DNA from: Bos javanicus
Taxonomy: Eukaryota > Chordata > Mammalia > Artiodactyla > Bovidae
Reading direction: 5' to 3'
Length of the DNA stretch: 64,000 bases
Assembly: GCF_032452875.1 (NCBI RefSeq)
Contig: NC_083890.1
Coordinates: forward strand, 46,882,483-46,946,482
Shown here one piece after another: positions 21,885 through 33,415 of this stretch; position 1 is the stretch's first letter; each line of letters starts with the position of its first letter. The translations under genes and the position numbers were made by a program. The notes under the pieces were generated by a model. It saw only the letters and a list, made by a program, of their open reading frames with translations, was not told the origin of the DNA and made no database searches.

Positions 21885-23545
21885 AATTTATTCATCAATT
21901 GTTGAGGTATTTTTAGGCTGTTTCACTCTTTGACTACTTCAAGAGCGCTCCTAGAATGTGCTTCAGTTCAGTTCAGTTCAGTTCAGTCGCTCAGTCATGT
22001 CCAGCTCTTTGTGACCCCAAGAACTGCAGCATGCCAGGCCTCCCTGTCCATCACCAACTCCCGGAGTCCACCCAAACCCATGTCCATTGAGTTAGTGATG
22101 CCATCCAACCATCTCATCTTCTGTCGTCCCCTTCTCCTCCTGCCCTCAAACTTTCCCAGAATCAGGATCTTTTCAAATGAGTCAGCTCTTCACATCAGGT
22201 GCCAAAGTATTGGAGTTTCAGCATCAGTCCTTCCAATGAATATTCAGGATTGATCTCCTTTAGGATGGACTGGTTGGATCTCCTTGCAGTCCAAGGGACT
22301 CTCAAGAGTCTTCTCCAACACCACAGTTCAAAAGCATCAATTCTTCGGCACTCAACTTTCTATATAGTCCGACTCTCACATCCATACATGACCACTGGAA
22401 AAACCATAGCCTTGACTAGATGGACCTTTGTTGGCAAAGTAATATCTCTGCTTTTCAATATGCTGTCTAGGTTGGTCATAACTTTCCTTCCAAGGAGTAA
22501 GTGTCTTTTCATTTCATGGCTGCAATCACCATCTGCAGTGATTTTGGAACCCAGAGAAATAAAGTCAGCCACTGTTTCCACTGTTTCCCCATCTATTTCC
22601 CATGAAGTGATGGGACCGGATGCCATGATCTTAGTTTTCTGAACGTTGAGCTTTAAGCCAACTTTTTCACTCTCCTCTTTCACTTTTATCAAGAGGCTCT
22701 TTCGTTCTTCTTCACCTTATGCAAGAATGTGCTTGCATACATGTCTATAAAGAGAACGTAAGTATATATCTCTGCTGACAATACTTAGGAGGGGAATTAT
22801 TGAATCATAGGGTATACATATACTCAACTTTAGTAAATGCTATCAACAAATGATCCAATGTGATTGTAGAAGTTTTGACTCCTATCAGCAGTGTATATCT
22901 GTCATTTTTATGTTGGTTATTCTGTGTAGTGGTGTCTGACTGTGCATGTGTGCGTGTTGTAGTCTGATGATTAAGTAAGTCGATGGTTACCTTTTGGGGC
23001 TTTCTTTACTGAATATTCCTTTTAAATTTTATTATCTTGTCTTACTTCTGCTGACTCTGGATTTAGTGTGTGCTCTTTGTCCATCCTCTTGAAAAGGACA
23101 GTTGGGTCATTTATTTTTAAACTTTATTCTTTTTTTAAATATGAATTTAAGGCTGTAAATCTCCTTGTAAGGATTATTAGCTGCATTTCCAAAGTTTTGA
23201 TATTTTATATTTTCCTTGTTATTTAGTTAAAATGTTTTCTAATTTCTATTCTTTAAAAAAAATTCATGCATTACTTAAAAGTTCATTGTTTACTTTCCAA
23301 GAAGTTGGGGAGAATTTCTAGTTTTTTTCTTTTTATTGATTTCTAACTTAATTTTACTGTGGTCAGAAAATATACTTTGAATGTCTTAAAGCCTTTGAAA
23401 TTTGTTGAGGTTTGCTTTATGATCCAATATGTGGTCAATTTTGGTAAATATGCCTTGTACATTCTGTTGTCATTGGGTGAAGTATTTTGATGTCAATTAG
23501 ATCAGTTGGTTAATTGTGTTTGCGAAGGATATACTCAAAGATGGC
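21885..23545 (-). mobile_element. Old L1, antisense, split by BovB
   Basis: L1 ORF2 C-terminal region on the minus strand. The left part (21885-21952) reads TTATTCATCAATTGTTGAGG. After the BovB it continues with GGAGGGGAATTATTGAATCA and CCTATCAGCAGTGTATATC, then an upstream ORF2 part at about 23040-23540 containing GATCCAATATGTGGTCAATT. Heavily decayed and internally deleted. Confidence 0.7.
21964..22723 (-). mobile_element. BovB 3' part, 0.76 kb, with 11-bp target duplication
   Basis: Antisense BovB, 3' tail (TTCAG repeats) first, ending within the RT C-terminal half. Decayed frames are open for 110 codons at 22360-22692. AGAATGTGCTT at 21953-21963 and 22724-22734 is a perfect target duplication. 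Inserted into the old L1 above, in the same orientation as that L1. Confidence 0.94.
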
Positions 23546-23559
23546 CTATGATTATCCTT

Positions 23560-24075
23560 GCCTTGAGATAATCAAACCCTTATGGTATCCCCTCCCCTGG
23601 TATTGGTAGGTCCCATGAGTTGCTTCTAACCAGTAGAGTATGATGGTTATATTACACAAGGTTGTACCATTAGCCTTGTTGAGAGAATTTCTCTTGCCAT
23701 TTTTGATCAATAAGCAGCATGAGGAAGCCCCACAAGACAAGAAACTGGGACTCTGATAACCAGCTGCAAAGTAAGAGTAATCTCTAGACAGGAGGTGGCA
23801 AACACTTGGGGTCCTTGGTCCAAATGACTGCAAGAAACAAAACTCTGCTCAGAAATTTGTGGTCTTGAAAGCTGAGCCTTCTAGGTCGCGCCTTGAACTG
23901 AGAATGCAGTGCCAGGCATCACCCTGATTGCAGCTTTTACTGGAGACTCTGAGACAGAGAGGACCCAATAAAGCTGTGCTACACCCTTGACTCACAGAAA
24001 TGTTGAGATTAAGTCGTATTGTTTAAGACTAACTCTGCGGCAACGTGGTATGCAGGAACAGATAACTAATCCAGT
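23560..24075 (+). mobile_element. Old LTR relic (MaLR/MLT1-like)
   Basis: The right end reads CTCACAGAAATGTTGAGATT, TATTGTTTAAGACTAACTCT and ACAGATAACTAATCCAG, the pattern of mammalian MaLR-type LTR 3' ends, with AATAAA at about 23968. The left part is less clear. Subfamily not assigned. Confidence 0.5.
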
Positions 24076-24090
24076 GTATTGCAACTCTAT

Positions 24091-24320
24091 GTGCTGTGCT
24101 GTGATGTACTTAAGTCGCGCAGTCGTGTCCAGTTCTTTGCAACCCCATGGACTGTGGCCTGGTAGGCTTCTCTGTCCATGGGATTTCCATGGACGAGAAT
24201 GCAGGAGGGGTTTCTATTTCCTTCTCCTGGGGATCTCCCTGACCCAGGGATCAAACCCACGTCTCTCGCATCTCCTGAATTGGCTGGCAGATTCTTCACC
24301 ACTGTACCACCTGGGAAGTC
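24091..24320 (-). mobile_element. Bov-tA SINE
   Basis: Antisense Bov-tA starting GTGCTGTGCTGTGATG and ending in the tRNA head GTACCACCTGGGAAGTC. It sits directly at the right edge of the LTR relic. Confidence 0.9.
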
Positions 24321-24383
24321 AGAGACCACCTAAACTTATCCTGGATTTTTAATATAAGGAAGTATAGAAGTCATCCTGATCTG

Positions 24384-24896
24384 TCCAGTTCAGTCATGTC
24401 CCACTCTTTGCGACCCCATGGACTGCAGCACACCAGCCTTCCTTGTCCATCACCAACTCCCAGAGCTCACTCAAACTCATGTCTATTGAGTCAGTGATAC
24501 CATCCAACCATCTCGTCCTCCGTTATCCCCTTCTCCTCCTGCCTTCAATCTTTCCCAGAATCAGGGTCTTTTCAAATGAGTCAGCTCTTCGCATCAAGTG
24601 GCCAAAGGATTGGAGTTTCAGCTTCAGTGTTAGTCCTTCCCATGAATATTCAGGACTGATTTCCTTCAGAATGGCCTGATTGGATCTCCTTGCAGTCCAA
24701 GGGACTCTCAAGAATCTTCTCCAACACCACAGTTCAAAAGCATCAATTCTTCGGCGCTCAGCTTTTTTTATAATCCAACTCTCACATCCATACATGACCA
24801 CCGGAAAAACCATAGATTTGACAGACAGACCTTTGTTGGCCAACTAATATCTCTGCTTTTTAATATGCTGTCTAGGTTGCTCATAGCTTTTCTTCC
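24384..24896 (-). mobile_element. BovB 3' part, 0.5 kb antisense
   Basis: From CCAGTTCAGTCATGTCCCAC, with only one tail unit, through the RT C-terminal region (106 open codons on the minus strand at 24523-24843) to TTGCTCATAGCTTTTCTTCC. 5'-truncated. No clear target duplication. Confidence 0.92.
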
Positions 24897-25119
24897 TAAT
24901 AGCTATATTTTAACCTCCAGTGTATGCTTAATTAATTTTGACCCTTTTTATTTTAGCTGATGATTTTTCCCTTAAACTTTACTCTGTCTTATCCTTAACC
25001 CAGATTTCGTTTCACATTTGCCTTTAAAAATTTCCCTATCATTGATATTCAACTCAGTAAATTTGGCTTTCTGATGCATCTTTTGGGAAAACACTGTTAC
25101 ACTTTGTGATTCTTTGTCT
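24897..25119. other. AT-rich DNA, possible old L1
   Basis: AT-rich sequence with CTTTACTCTGTCTTATCC-like stretches that may be old antisense L1. Not assignable with confidence. Confidence 0.3.
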
Positions 25120-25133
25120 AAGTGGGAGAGTCT

Positions 25134-25408
25134 GCTGCTGCTGCTGCTAAATCACTTCAGTCGTGTCCGACTCTGTGCGACCCCATAGACGGCAGCCCAC
25201 CAGGCTCCCCGTCCCTGGGATTCTCCAGGCAAGAACACTGGAGTGGGTTGCCATTTCCTTCTCCAATGCATGAAAGTGAAAAGTGAAAGTGAAGTCGCTC
25301 AGTCGTGTCTGACTCCTAGCGACCCCATGGATTGCAGCCTACCAGGCTCCTTCGTCCACAGGATTCTCCAGGCAAGAGTACTGGAGTGGGGTGCCATCGC
25401 CTTCTCCA
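25134..25408 (-). mobile_element. Full-length Bov-A2 SINE with 14-bp target duplication
   Basis: Complete antisense Bov-A2, from the CTGCTGCTGCTGCTAAATC end through both monomers and the linker to GCCATCGCCTTCTCC. AAGTGGGAGAGTCT flanks it at 25120-25133 and 25409-25422 without mismatch. The intact ends and perfect duplication point to a comparatively young insertion. Confidence 0.96.
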
Positions 25409-25422
25409 AAGTGGGAGAGTCT

Positions 25423-26214
25423 AGATCATTTATATTCTTTGCCGCTTGTGTTATATATTTTTCCTAATTTTGTGCTTCCTTGCTTTTTTCCATTTCCATA
25501 GTTTTGCTCTACATAAATATCTTTTTCTGTAGTCATCTTAAAGGCACATATGTGATGTTCAATTCATATACCTAGTTATAGATTATAAATTTTGGTGTTT
25601 TTTTTTCCCTATGAACCATTTATTGTATCAATGTGAGGAATGAAGGGAAATTGACAGAATGGCATTTCCCACCTTTACCATTTTCTTGTTTCTTTTAGAC
25701 ATTTGGGCATTTTAGACATCTGGGTCCTTTTAGACATTTGGGCATTGTTATAATCACTGACATGTTTTTGTAATCCTGCATATCTGTCATGTTACAGCTC
25801 ATTTTCATTTCATTCCTCTGCATTTGGTGATTTTCATAGATTTGTCCTCCATATCCATAATTTAATACACAACAGTATTAATTCTATAGTTTATCCCTTC
25901 TTTTGTAGATCCAGTCTTACTTTTCGTGTTTCCCTGAGGTCATTTATTACCTACTTCAGTTTCCTCGCTTTACTTCTCCAAAACTGACTCCACCTATAAT
26001 TTCTATGTGGCTTCCACTTTTGGCATTTCTTTGAAATACCAAGCAAGTACACTATAATTATTTTTCATTTTTCTCATTCTGATACTTTCATCTGACTTTT
26101 GAAAATGCACTCTTTCCTTGGTTCTTTGGGGTGTTTTTTTTCTCCAATATCTTTTAACAAAACCCCATTCTGTCACCATTTTCCCCATGGTTTATCCCCA
26201 TTCTAATGTAGCTT
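25423..26214. other. AT-rich DNA with a short tandem triplicate
   Basis: Mostly unrecognised, possibly old L1. It contains the tandem unit described at 25693-25745. Confidence 0.4.
25693..25745. repeat. Three tandem copies of a 17-18 bp unit
   Basis: TTTTAGACATTTGGGCAT at 25693-25710, TTTAGACATCTGGGTCC at 25711-25727, and TTTTAGACATTTGGGCAT at 25728-25745. Outer copies are identical and the middle one differs at a few bases. Confidence 0.9.
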
Positions 26215-26505
26215 GAATTGCTTTACCATACTCAGTACTCAAAACTCAGATTAAATGACGCTTTCTGTCACCACCCTCAGACAATTATAACCATTTTCCC
26301 CCTCTGTTTTCCTACAGTATTTTGCACATATAATATCAAATCTTAAAAGTTTGTTTTCTTTTCTTTTCTTTTAACATTTCTTTTTGTTCCTCTAGATTTT
26401 GACATTCTTGAGGGCAAGACCCTTGCCTTGCTCTTTGTGCCAGCAGCAACCAATATACTACCTGAAACACTGTGGGCAAAACATAAATATATAAATGATC
26501 TGATG
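26215..26505 (+). mobile_element. L2 LINE 3' end relic
   Basis: Sense L2 3' region: TCAGATTAAATGACGCTTTC, TATTTTGCACATATAATATC, TTGAGGGCAAGACCCTTGCC, CCTGAAACACTGTGGGCAAA and ATAAATATATAAATGA match the L2 order ending '...gtgcctggcacatagtaggtgctcaataaat'. Confidence 0.6.
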
Positions 26506-27516
26506 CTTCTGAGTCAGTATAAATCCATCATCACTTCAGAAAAAATGTCTAGGGTATATCCTTCAGATAGTGGGAAACAAATTTATTTTTCTATATAAAG
26601 GAAAAATAAAACTTTGTGGAGAATATTAAATATCTTGTTCCACTGAGGTATTTATGGGGTTTTTGAATTGAATTGAAATTCCTCTCTCCGTATAAATCCT
26701 AGATACAAGTCAAGTGTTCTTAGGGGACTGATACTAGAAAAAGAAACAAAAAGGAAACCAAACATTAGGTTTTAGTCTAAGAATTTGAGTGCTTTTTTAG
26801 ACCCACCAAATATAATCAGATTTATATTTATTTTTACAGAAATGTTTGCTCAGCTAATGCATTCTTAATCAAATACTGGGTGTTCCATGATGGAAATTTC
26901 AAATAAAGTTCTTAAGGCTGTCAAAAAGTAAATAAGCTGACTAGAATTAAATTTCTTTGTTTCCCAGTGGGTCTCATAAATGCTTAGGAAGGGATATGGT
27001 GTGCTTAGAAAGTGGCTAGTTAGATACTCAAATACCAGTCCTGTCAACATATTCTCCTCCATCCCTCACCCCCAACCAAGGATTTCACACTTACCTTCTG
27101 ATGAGATGTGTCTATTTATAAGTGACAAGCTATGCACTCCCAAAAGATCTACTAAAAAAAGGTAACAGGATGCAGTTTAAAAAATTCACAATTTGATTAA
27201 CTAATCTACTTTGTATAAAAACATAGTGCATTTTGTATCTTCTCATTAACGTTATGTTGTTATGGCTACCCACACAAACTTTACCTGCATTAGCGTCAGT
27301 AAGGTCTGATGAATTTTTTAACTTAACATTAGGTAAGCACAGGGACCATGCATATTGTTTAAATGTAACTTTAGACGATTTTGAGTCTGATTCTGAGTTT
27401 CCTTGTTGAATCTTCTGGAAGTCTTTGACATGATACATTGTGTCCCCAAGGATTTTCCAATTCATATAAACTCTTCTATTTTAACCCTTGCGACATGGGC
27501 ATCACAGAGACCTTAG
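26506..27516. other. Single-copy DNA, nothing recognised
   Basis: About 1 kb without recognisable repeats or RNA genes. A 111-codon minus-strand open stretch at 27130-27465 has no recognisable domain and is probably chance. Confidence 0.5.
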
Positions 27517-27533
27517 TAAAGCACTCCTCTTGA

Positions 27534-27847
27534 TGCACAGAGAACAGACTTACGGACCCTGTTGAGGGAGAGGCTGGGACAAACTGAGAGAGTAGCCCTG
27601 AAACATATACATTACCATGTGTAAAATAGTCAGTGGGAATTTGCTGTGTGACATGGAAGCTCAAAACTGGTGCTGTGTGACAGCCTAAAAGGGGTGGGAT
27701 GGAGTGGGATGTGGGGAGGAGGTTCAAGAGGGAGGGGCCATATTTTACACCTATGGATGATTCATGTTGATGTAGGGTAGAAACCAACACAATATTCTAA
27801 AGCAATTATCCACCAATTAAAAGTTAAAAAAATGTACATTTAAAAAA
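27534..27847 (+). mobile_element. L1 3'-UTR piece with perfect 17-bp target duplication
   Basis: Sense ruminant L1 3' end: GCACAGAGAACAGACTTACGG, GAAACATATACATTACCATG, a G-rich middle, GATTCATGTTGATGTAGGG, then CAATTAAAAGTT and an A-rich tail. It shows several differences from the copy ending at 45316. TAAAGCACTCCTCTTGA is perfectly duplicated at 27517-27533 and 27848-27864. Confidence 0.94.
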
Positions 27848-27864
27848 TAAAGCACTCCTCTTGA

Positions 27865-28361
27865 AGAACCAAGATTAGACACAGTAAACAGTCTATGACC
27901 CATGAGACATTCATGGAAAAACATGAATTTATTTTCAGTTTTGTGGTTTATAAGACATAAGTAATTAAATCAAGTTTTATGAGACATCGTTTTGAAAGAT
28001 CTGTTTAAAATAGATTTGGAAGCGTTGTAAAATGGCAGAAGTTCAGAGTGTCTGTGTTTACTCTTGTTTGAAACATCCCTCAATGGCAAGAATGAGAGAT
28101 GGGCTACAAGTTTAAGTTTTATGAGGCTGGGAATCAACTTTATTTGAAAAGAATTTGGTTCACATGGTGTAAGACACTTTTGAGAAAAATGAGATTGCTG
28201 CCCTCTGAGCTCATTACATGTTAGGACAATTGACCAAAGAAGAAAATAGTCAACAGGACATATCTTAGCGTTTTTATGCTACCTAAGATAGAAAAGTTTG
28301 CAGGACTGTTAAGAAATCTCTGAGTTCTAAAAAAATTAATATACATGTGCATGTATATATA
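27865..28361. other. Single-copy DNA, nothing recognised
   Basis: No repeat or ORF of note. Confidence 0.5.
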
Positions 28362-28583
28362 GGGTTTTCCAGATAGAAAACTAGTAGTAAAGAATCTGCT
28401 TGCCAATGCAGGAGACATAAGAGACCTGGGTTTGATCCCTGGGTCAGGAAGATCCCCCTGGAGCAGGAAATGGCAACCACTCCAGTATTCTTGCCTGGGA
28501 AATCCCATGGACAGAGGGGCTGCCAGGCTATAGCCCATGGGGTTGCAAAGAGTCAGACATGACTGAGCAACAGAACACACAGG
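28362..28583 (+). mobile_element. Bov-tA SINE
   Basis: Sense Bov-tA; the head is diverged (GGGTTTTCCAGATAGAAAAC), with GGGTTTGATCCCTGGGTCAG as the B-box region, then the Bov-A body to GACATGACTGAGCAACAG and a short CA/TA tail. Confidence 0.9.
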
Positions 28584-28834
28584 TATATGTATATACACAC
28601 ATATAATAAATAGGGAAGAAAAGGTTATCCAAAGACAGTCCTTATACTTACTAGTCTTGAGTTTACAAAAGCTCCAGAGAAAATACATTTCTTGGACTAG
28701 TCACATTTGGCCTGACTGTTTTTCAGGAGCATTAGCAAGAACATTACCAAGGACCTAAACTTACTTTTAAGGAGCATCAGTTCAGTGATAGTACCTGCCT
28801 TCAGACTGTACCTCTCACATTCCAGTTCCTGAGA

Positions 28835-28985
28835 TAGCCTCTTTTTTTATGCCATCCTCACAAGAGATCCAAATAACCTTATTTTTCAGGGAAGAGAACT
28901 GAGGAATTTGCTTACGGCTGCATCACTGGGGACCAGAAGAGGTGAAATGTGAGTTCAGGCCCAAAGACTTTGACATTCTTAGGTA
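28835..28985 (+). mobile_element. MIR SINE relic
   Basis: TTATTTTTCAGGGAAGAGAACTG followed by CTGCATCACTGGGGACCAG and GTTCAGGCCCAAAGACTTTG corresponds to the MIR core and 3' part. Diverged. Confidence 0.5.
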
Positions 28986-29322
28986 CAAAAAAAATTTTTT
29001 TAAGCTACCTTCTTCTTTTATACAGGAAAAGAATAGGAACTCACAGGATTGAAGTGGACAGAAAGCAGTGACACTCTGGAGACTGGACACATGAGTCAGT
29101 AGAAGCTGGCTGTAGCATCCCTCACTCCAGGACAAGTGTCCACCTGGCTGGATGGCCCTGATGGAACAGCACCTCCCCTAGCCAAGCTGAACCATGGTGG
29201 GCTCCTGTGATGGGTCCTCTGCTAACCCTCCACCTTTGCTCACAGGCTCAGGCTCAGTGAGCCAAATCTTAGCCCCACAGTCATGTCACGGCTGTCAAAA
29301 TGTGGGAAAGGTATTAAAATAT

Positions 29323-29530
29323 TGGCTTCCCTGGTGTCTTAGTTGGCAAAGAATCTGCCTGCAATGCAGGAGACAGGAGTTAGATCCCTGGGTCCAGAAG
29401 ATCCCCTGGAGAAGGAAATAGCAATCCACTCCAGTATTGTCTGGGAAATCTCAAGGACAGAGGAGCCTGGCAGGCTACATACAGTTCATGGGGTTGCAAA
29501 AGTTGGACACAACTTAGTGACTAAACCACC
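29323..29530 (+). mobile_element. Bov-tA SINE
   Basis: GGCTTCCCTGGTGTCTTAG head, TTAGATCCCTGGGTCCAGAA in the B-box position (damaged), Bov-A body to CACAACTTAGTGACTAAACC. Confidence 0.92.
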
Positions 29531-31659
29531 ACCAAGAATCATTAACTCGGGTATGGCTGAAAAGGGCTTATTGTATAAAAAGAAGATGTTTCTATTGCTC
29601 AGGAGATTCCAGATTCTTGAAGCTCTGTGTCAGGAATGGGGACAAAGACCAGATATATTCTTTATTATAATGCAGGTACTTAATAAAATTTTGTCATATT
29701 CTGTAAGAGCAGAGTCTATGGTTTAGAAAGAACAATTGTAACAGCAAAGATAGGAAATGTTGAGACAGAGTGTGAAATGGTTGCACATTAGTGTAACAAA
29801 AAATGGATGCAAGTAGGGAAATTATATAAGAAGAATTATCAAAAAGGAGAAGTATACATGTTTCTGACAGGTATTTGCCCATAACAAACAAATCCACATA
29901 ATTATTATCCCAACATATTAACAACATATCTGGGTTGGTAGTAGAAATCTCATTGGAATTATTCATTTCACATGAATATCTAGTTTAAACACCCTTGAAG
30001 AAAAAATTTAATCTTTAGATGGAATGAATTTAAGTTTCTCTGAATTTTTCTTATAATAGCAGCTGTTCATATATATTTGCCTATTCCCCAAGTTCCCCTT
30101 ACCAGTGCCCCAGAGAAGTCTTCTCAGTAAATTCAATAAGAATTGTATTATTGAGAAACCCGATTCTCATTTTATTATTTGTAAGTGACAATTAAGTAAT
30201 GTCAGGACATTGCTATCTGTGATCATACATACATACATGTGATCATATCTGTGTTCTACCCTGTATATCAAAGATGACGTAAAAGAGTTAAAGGAAGCTG
30301 ATGTGAGCAGCCAATGGTCAAGGTCATATCCCCAGATGTTATGGTAATTTAACATGTAATTACATGGCAACCACTTGGCCTGTATGAATTCGAATTTTCT
30401 CATTTGCTGGGGAAGTAGATATGCTAGATTCAAGGCTTAATATTCTTGGGCAAGAGTCATTTGTTTGTATCAAGTCCTAAAGGACTCTCTCGTTGGTCAG
30501 GCCCTAGGAGCCTCTGTGGACATCGATGAACTTTGCCTCATTCTTGATTCTCCTTCCTCAAGACCCTGTGATGGAAATCTCACTGTGAGAAGAGGAGAAT
30601 CCACCCCAATTTTATGCTGCCCAAAGGTGGGGATTGAAAAGTTCAGAGTCCCCTCAGCTCCATGGAACACAGCTCAGTTTTCCATCTTCCTAGTTCTCAT
30701 CCTTCTGGGAAGACACCTTCCGTCATGAGGTCATAGACTGACTTGGACAGTGGAAAGCAGTCAAAGATTGTCTTTGAGAAGCCCAGTACATGGGCTTAAT
30801 TTTTTTAATTAGTTAAAAACTTTAAGAAGTAAATAAAAAGAATTGCTAGATTATTTTGCTGGCATAAATAGGGGGAAGAAAAAAAAAGTTCTGCGCTAGA
30901 ATCAACTACCCTTGTATTTCAAAATGGGAAATTCTTTGGCACGAGTCATCAATTTTTCCCTTTTCTGAGATTTCCCTGTGTACTTTCTTAAGAGTCTGAA
31001 TTTGGAGATCCAAATACATCAGGGACTAAGTTATTTAGAAATTACCCTGAATACCAGATTAGTGAGATTATCTAAAAATAACTGAGGTAATGTAATGCAG
31101 GAGGTAACTAATGACCTGTAAATGCAGGTTCCTCTATCACTCTCCCTTCGGGGACTAGTTAATATTTCTCAAATGGCTTCTTTGGGAACTGGATGGTTCA
31201 GAGGAATTGGCAATAAGAGATGATACAGTGATTTTTGCCATTATGTCCTGACTTGAGCAGCATATAAACAAACCATCTTTCTAGACAAATATATTCATAA
31301 ATGCTTAAGAAAGGCATCAGATGCTGAAAACAGCCTGGAAATCTGTACTTTTAATCAGACTTCTCGGGCTTCCTTGTCAGAGTCTATTTTGCAGAACACG
31401 CCACGTTATCCCTTTGTTTTTCTACAGCAATAAGCGATGCTATCACTCGAGTGTAAAACTTCCATTGCAAACGAAAAGTTAACCAGGGGTTCTCTCTTCA
31501 TTTGTACCTATTCCAGTTGGCCTTTATATAGATAATCAGGTAATTTAGGGACTAGTGCAGAGAATGGAAGACAAGACGGTAAAGGAGCCTTTACTATAAA
31601 GTGCAAGGAGAAAAGCACAAGATGGGAAAAACAGGCCTGAAATGGAATTTATCATTATT
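29531..31659. other. 2.1 kb single-copy DNA
   Basis: No ruminant repeats recognised. A plus-strand 87-codon open stretch at 30465-30728 has no recognisable domain. A short CATA run with flanking TGTGATCATA direct repeats lies near 30217-30250. No convincing exon. Confidence 0.5.
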
Positions 31660-31810
31660 TATTGCCAAGTTCTTTATTTCGTAGATGTGCAAAATGAAGC
31701 AGAGATGGACAAATTGACTTGTTCCAGGTAGAGCACCTAAGAAACAGCAGAGGTTCAGGTCTTACCCCCTAGCCTGTTGAGGATTCTTTCCTCTAGAGCA
31801 CAGGGCCTCC
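31660..31810 (+). mobile_element. MIR SINE relic
   Basis: AGATGTGCAAAATGAAGCAG, GGACAAATTGACTTGTTCC, AGAAACAGCAGAGGTTCAGG and GATTCTTTCCTCTAGAGCAC follow the MIR core order. Confidence 0.6.
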
Positions 31811-32282
31811 CCTCAAAAGGCATTAGGAAATAGGCCACCAGATCTTGCTGCAAATTGCTGAGACAGAAGATGTGATGAAAGCAAGCAGAATAATCACTAC
31901 AATGCAGGTAGCAAATAAAGTTTTCTTTAAAAATAGACCAAGGCGGCCCCATTGTTTGTACCCATCATTATATGACAGTAACTTAGAAGTGAGAAATTAC
32001 AATCACCGTCTCAATATTGTTTATTTTATCCAAGACTGTGCAGGAAAGAAAATGAGGAGAAAAGGAAAATAGCATTTCTAGCTAAAAACTCGATTTTACT
32101 TGCCAATCAAACTGCTGCTCCGGCATTTTGTAATTGTAGAAGTTGTAAGAGACATGTCTGAATAGATCATCAGACAGGTAAGTTCTGTGAATAAAAACTA
32201 AAGAAGAGCAAGGCCAATGTGTATGGGTAGGAGAGAAGCTGTTACTGTCCCAAAGAAAAGCGCCTGGGATTATTCAATCCTG
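31811..32282. other. Single-copy DNA
   Basis: Nothing recognised. A 75-codon open stretch at 31845-32072 is unremarkable. Confidence 0.5.
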
Positions 32283-32480
32283 CGTTGTAGAAAAAATGCA
32301 GGCTTTGCAGTCATGTGAGCCTTGAGCTCTGCCCTTTTTCAGCTACACACTTCAACTCATGTGACAAGAGCAATCTCAGGCAGAAGATGGGACAAATAAT
32401 TAATACCATCCTACTCACCGTCAGCATTAAATAAAGTCATATACTTAGAATTAGTGGCATAAAATAAATGTAGAGTAAAA
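32283..32480 (+). mobile_element. MIR SINE relic
   Basis: GTTGTAGAAAAAATGCAGGC, GCAGTCATGTGAGCCTTGAG, TGACAAGAGCAATCTCAGGC and AATTAATACCATCCTACTC follow the MIR order from head to tail. Confidence 0.6.
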
Positions 32481-32691
32481 GGCAATTATGATTATTTTCA
32501 TATATTTTAAGAAGAAAATTTCAAATCTGTATAAACTGTAGTTTAATGTTTACCTATGAACCTACCACTCAGCTTCAGTGATTAAAAATGTACGGTCAAT
32601 CTTGTTTCCTCCGAATCTACATCTGCTCCACCTCCTGTATCATTTGGAAGCAAGTCCTGGATGTTACTTCTCATCTTTAGATGTTGTTCAG

Positions 32692-33415
32692 TTGCTAACT
32701 TGTGTCTGACTCTTTGCAATTCCATGGACTGCAGCACAACAGGCTTCCCTGTCCTTCACTGTCTCCCAGAGTTTGCTCAAACTCATATTCATTGAGTCGG
32801 TGATGCCATCCAACCATCTCGTTCTCTGTCACTGCCTTCTCCTCCTGCCTTCAATCTCTCCCATCATCAGGGTCATTTTCCAGTGACCCTAATTCTTCAA
32901 ATTAGGTGGCCAAAATATTGGAGCTTCGGCTTCAGCATTAGTCCTTCTAATGAGTATTCAGGATTGATTTCCTTGAGGATGGACTGGTTTGATCTCCTTC
33001 CAGTCCAAGGAACTCTCAAGAGTCTTCTCCAGCACCACGGTTTGAAAGCATCAATTCTTTGGCACTCAGACTTTACGGTCCAACTCTCACATTCAAACAT
33101 GACTAAGTACAAGAGACCTGGGCTGGTTTGATCCCTGGGTCAGGAAGATCCCCTGCAGAAGGGAATGGCAACCCACTCCAGTATTCTTGCCTGAAGAATT
33201 CCATGGGCAGAGGAGGCTGGCAGGCTACACCCCATGGGGTCTCAAAGAGTTAGACATGGCTGAGTGACTAACAATTTGAATATGAGGACCTTTATCAGCA
33301 AAGTAATATCTCTACTTTTTAATGTGCTGCCTAGCTTTGTCATAGCTTTCCTTTCAAGGAGAAAGCATCTTTTAATTTCATGGCTGCAGTCACAATCCAG
33401 AGTGATTGTTCAATA
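32692..33415 (-). mobile_element. BovB 3' part, split by a SINE
   Basis: Antisense BovB beginning TTGCTAACTTGTGTCTGACTC, with RT C-terminal remnants (71 codons at 32897-33112). After the SINE at 33108-33275 it resumes with GAGGACCTTTATCAGC and TCATGGCTGCAGTCACAATC. Some BovB sequence is lost at the interruption. Confidence 0.9.
33108..33275 (+). mobile_element. Bov-tA SINE, head-truncated, inside BovB
   Basis: Starts in the tRNA-derived part (CAAGAGACCTGGGCTGGTTTG) and runs to ACATGGCTGAGTGACTAAC. The first part of the head is missing. Inserted in an antisense BovB. Confidence 0.9.

Noticed and set aside
28221..28688. 155-codon minus-strand open frame
   Set aside because: Its centre is antisense Bov-tA sequence; no domain in the unique ends.
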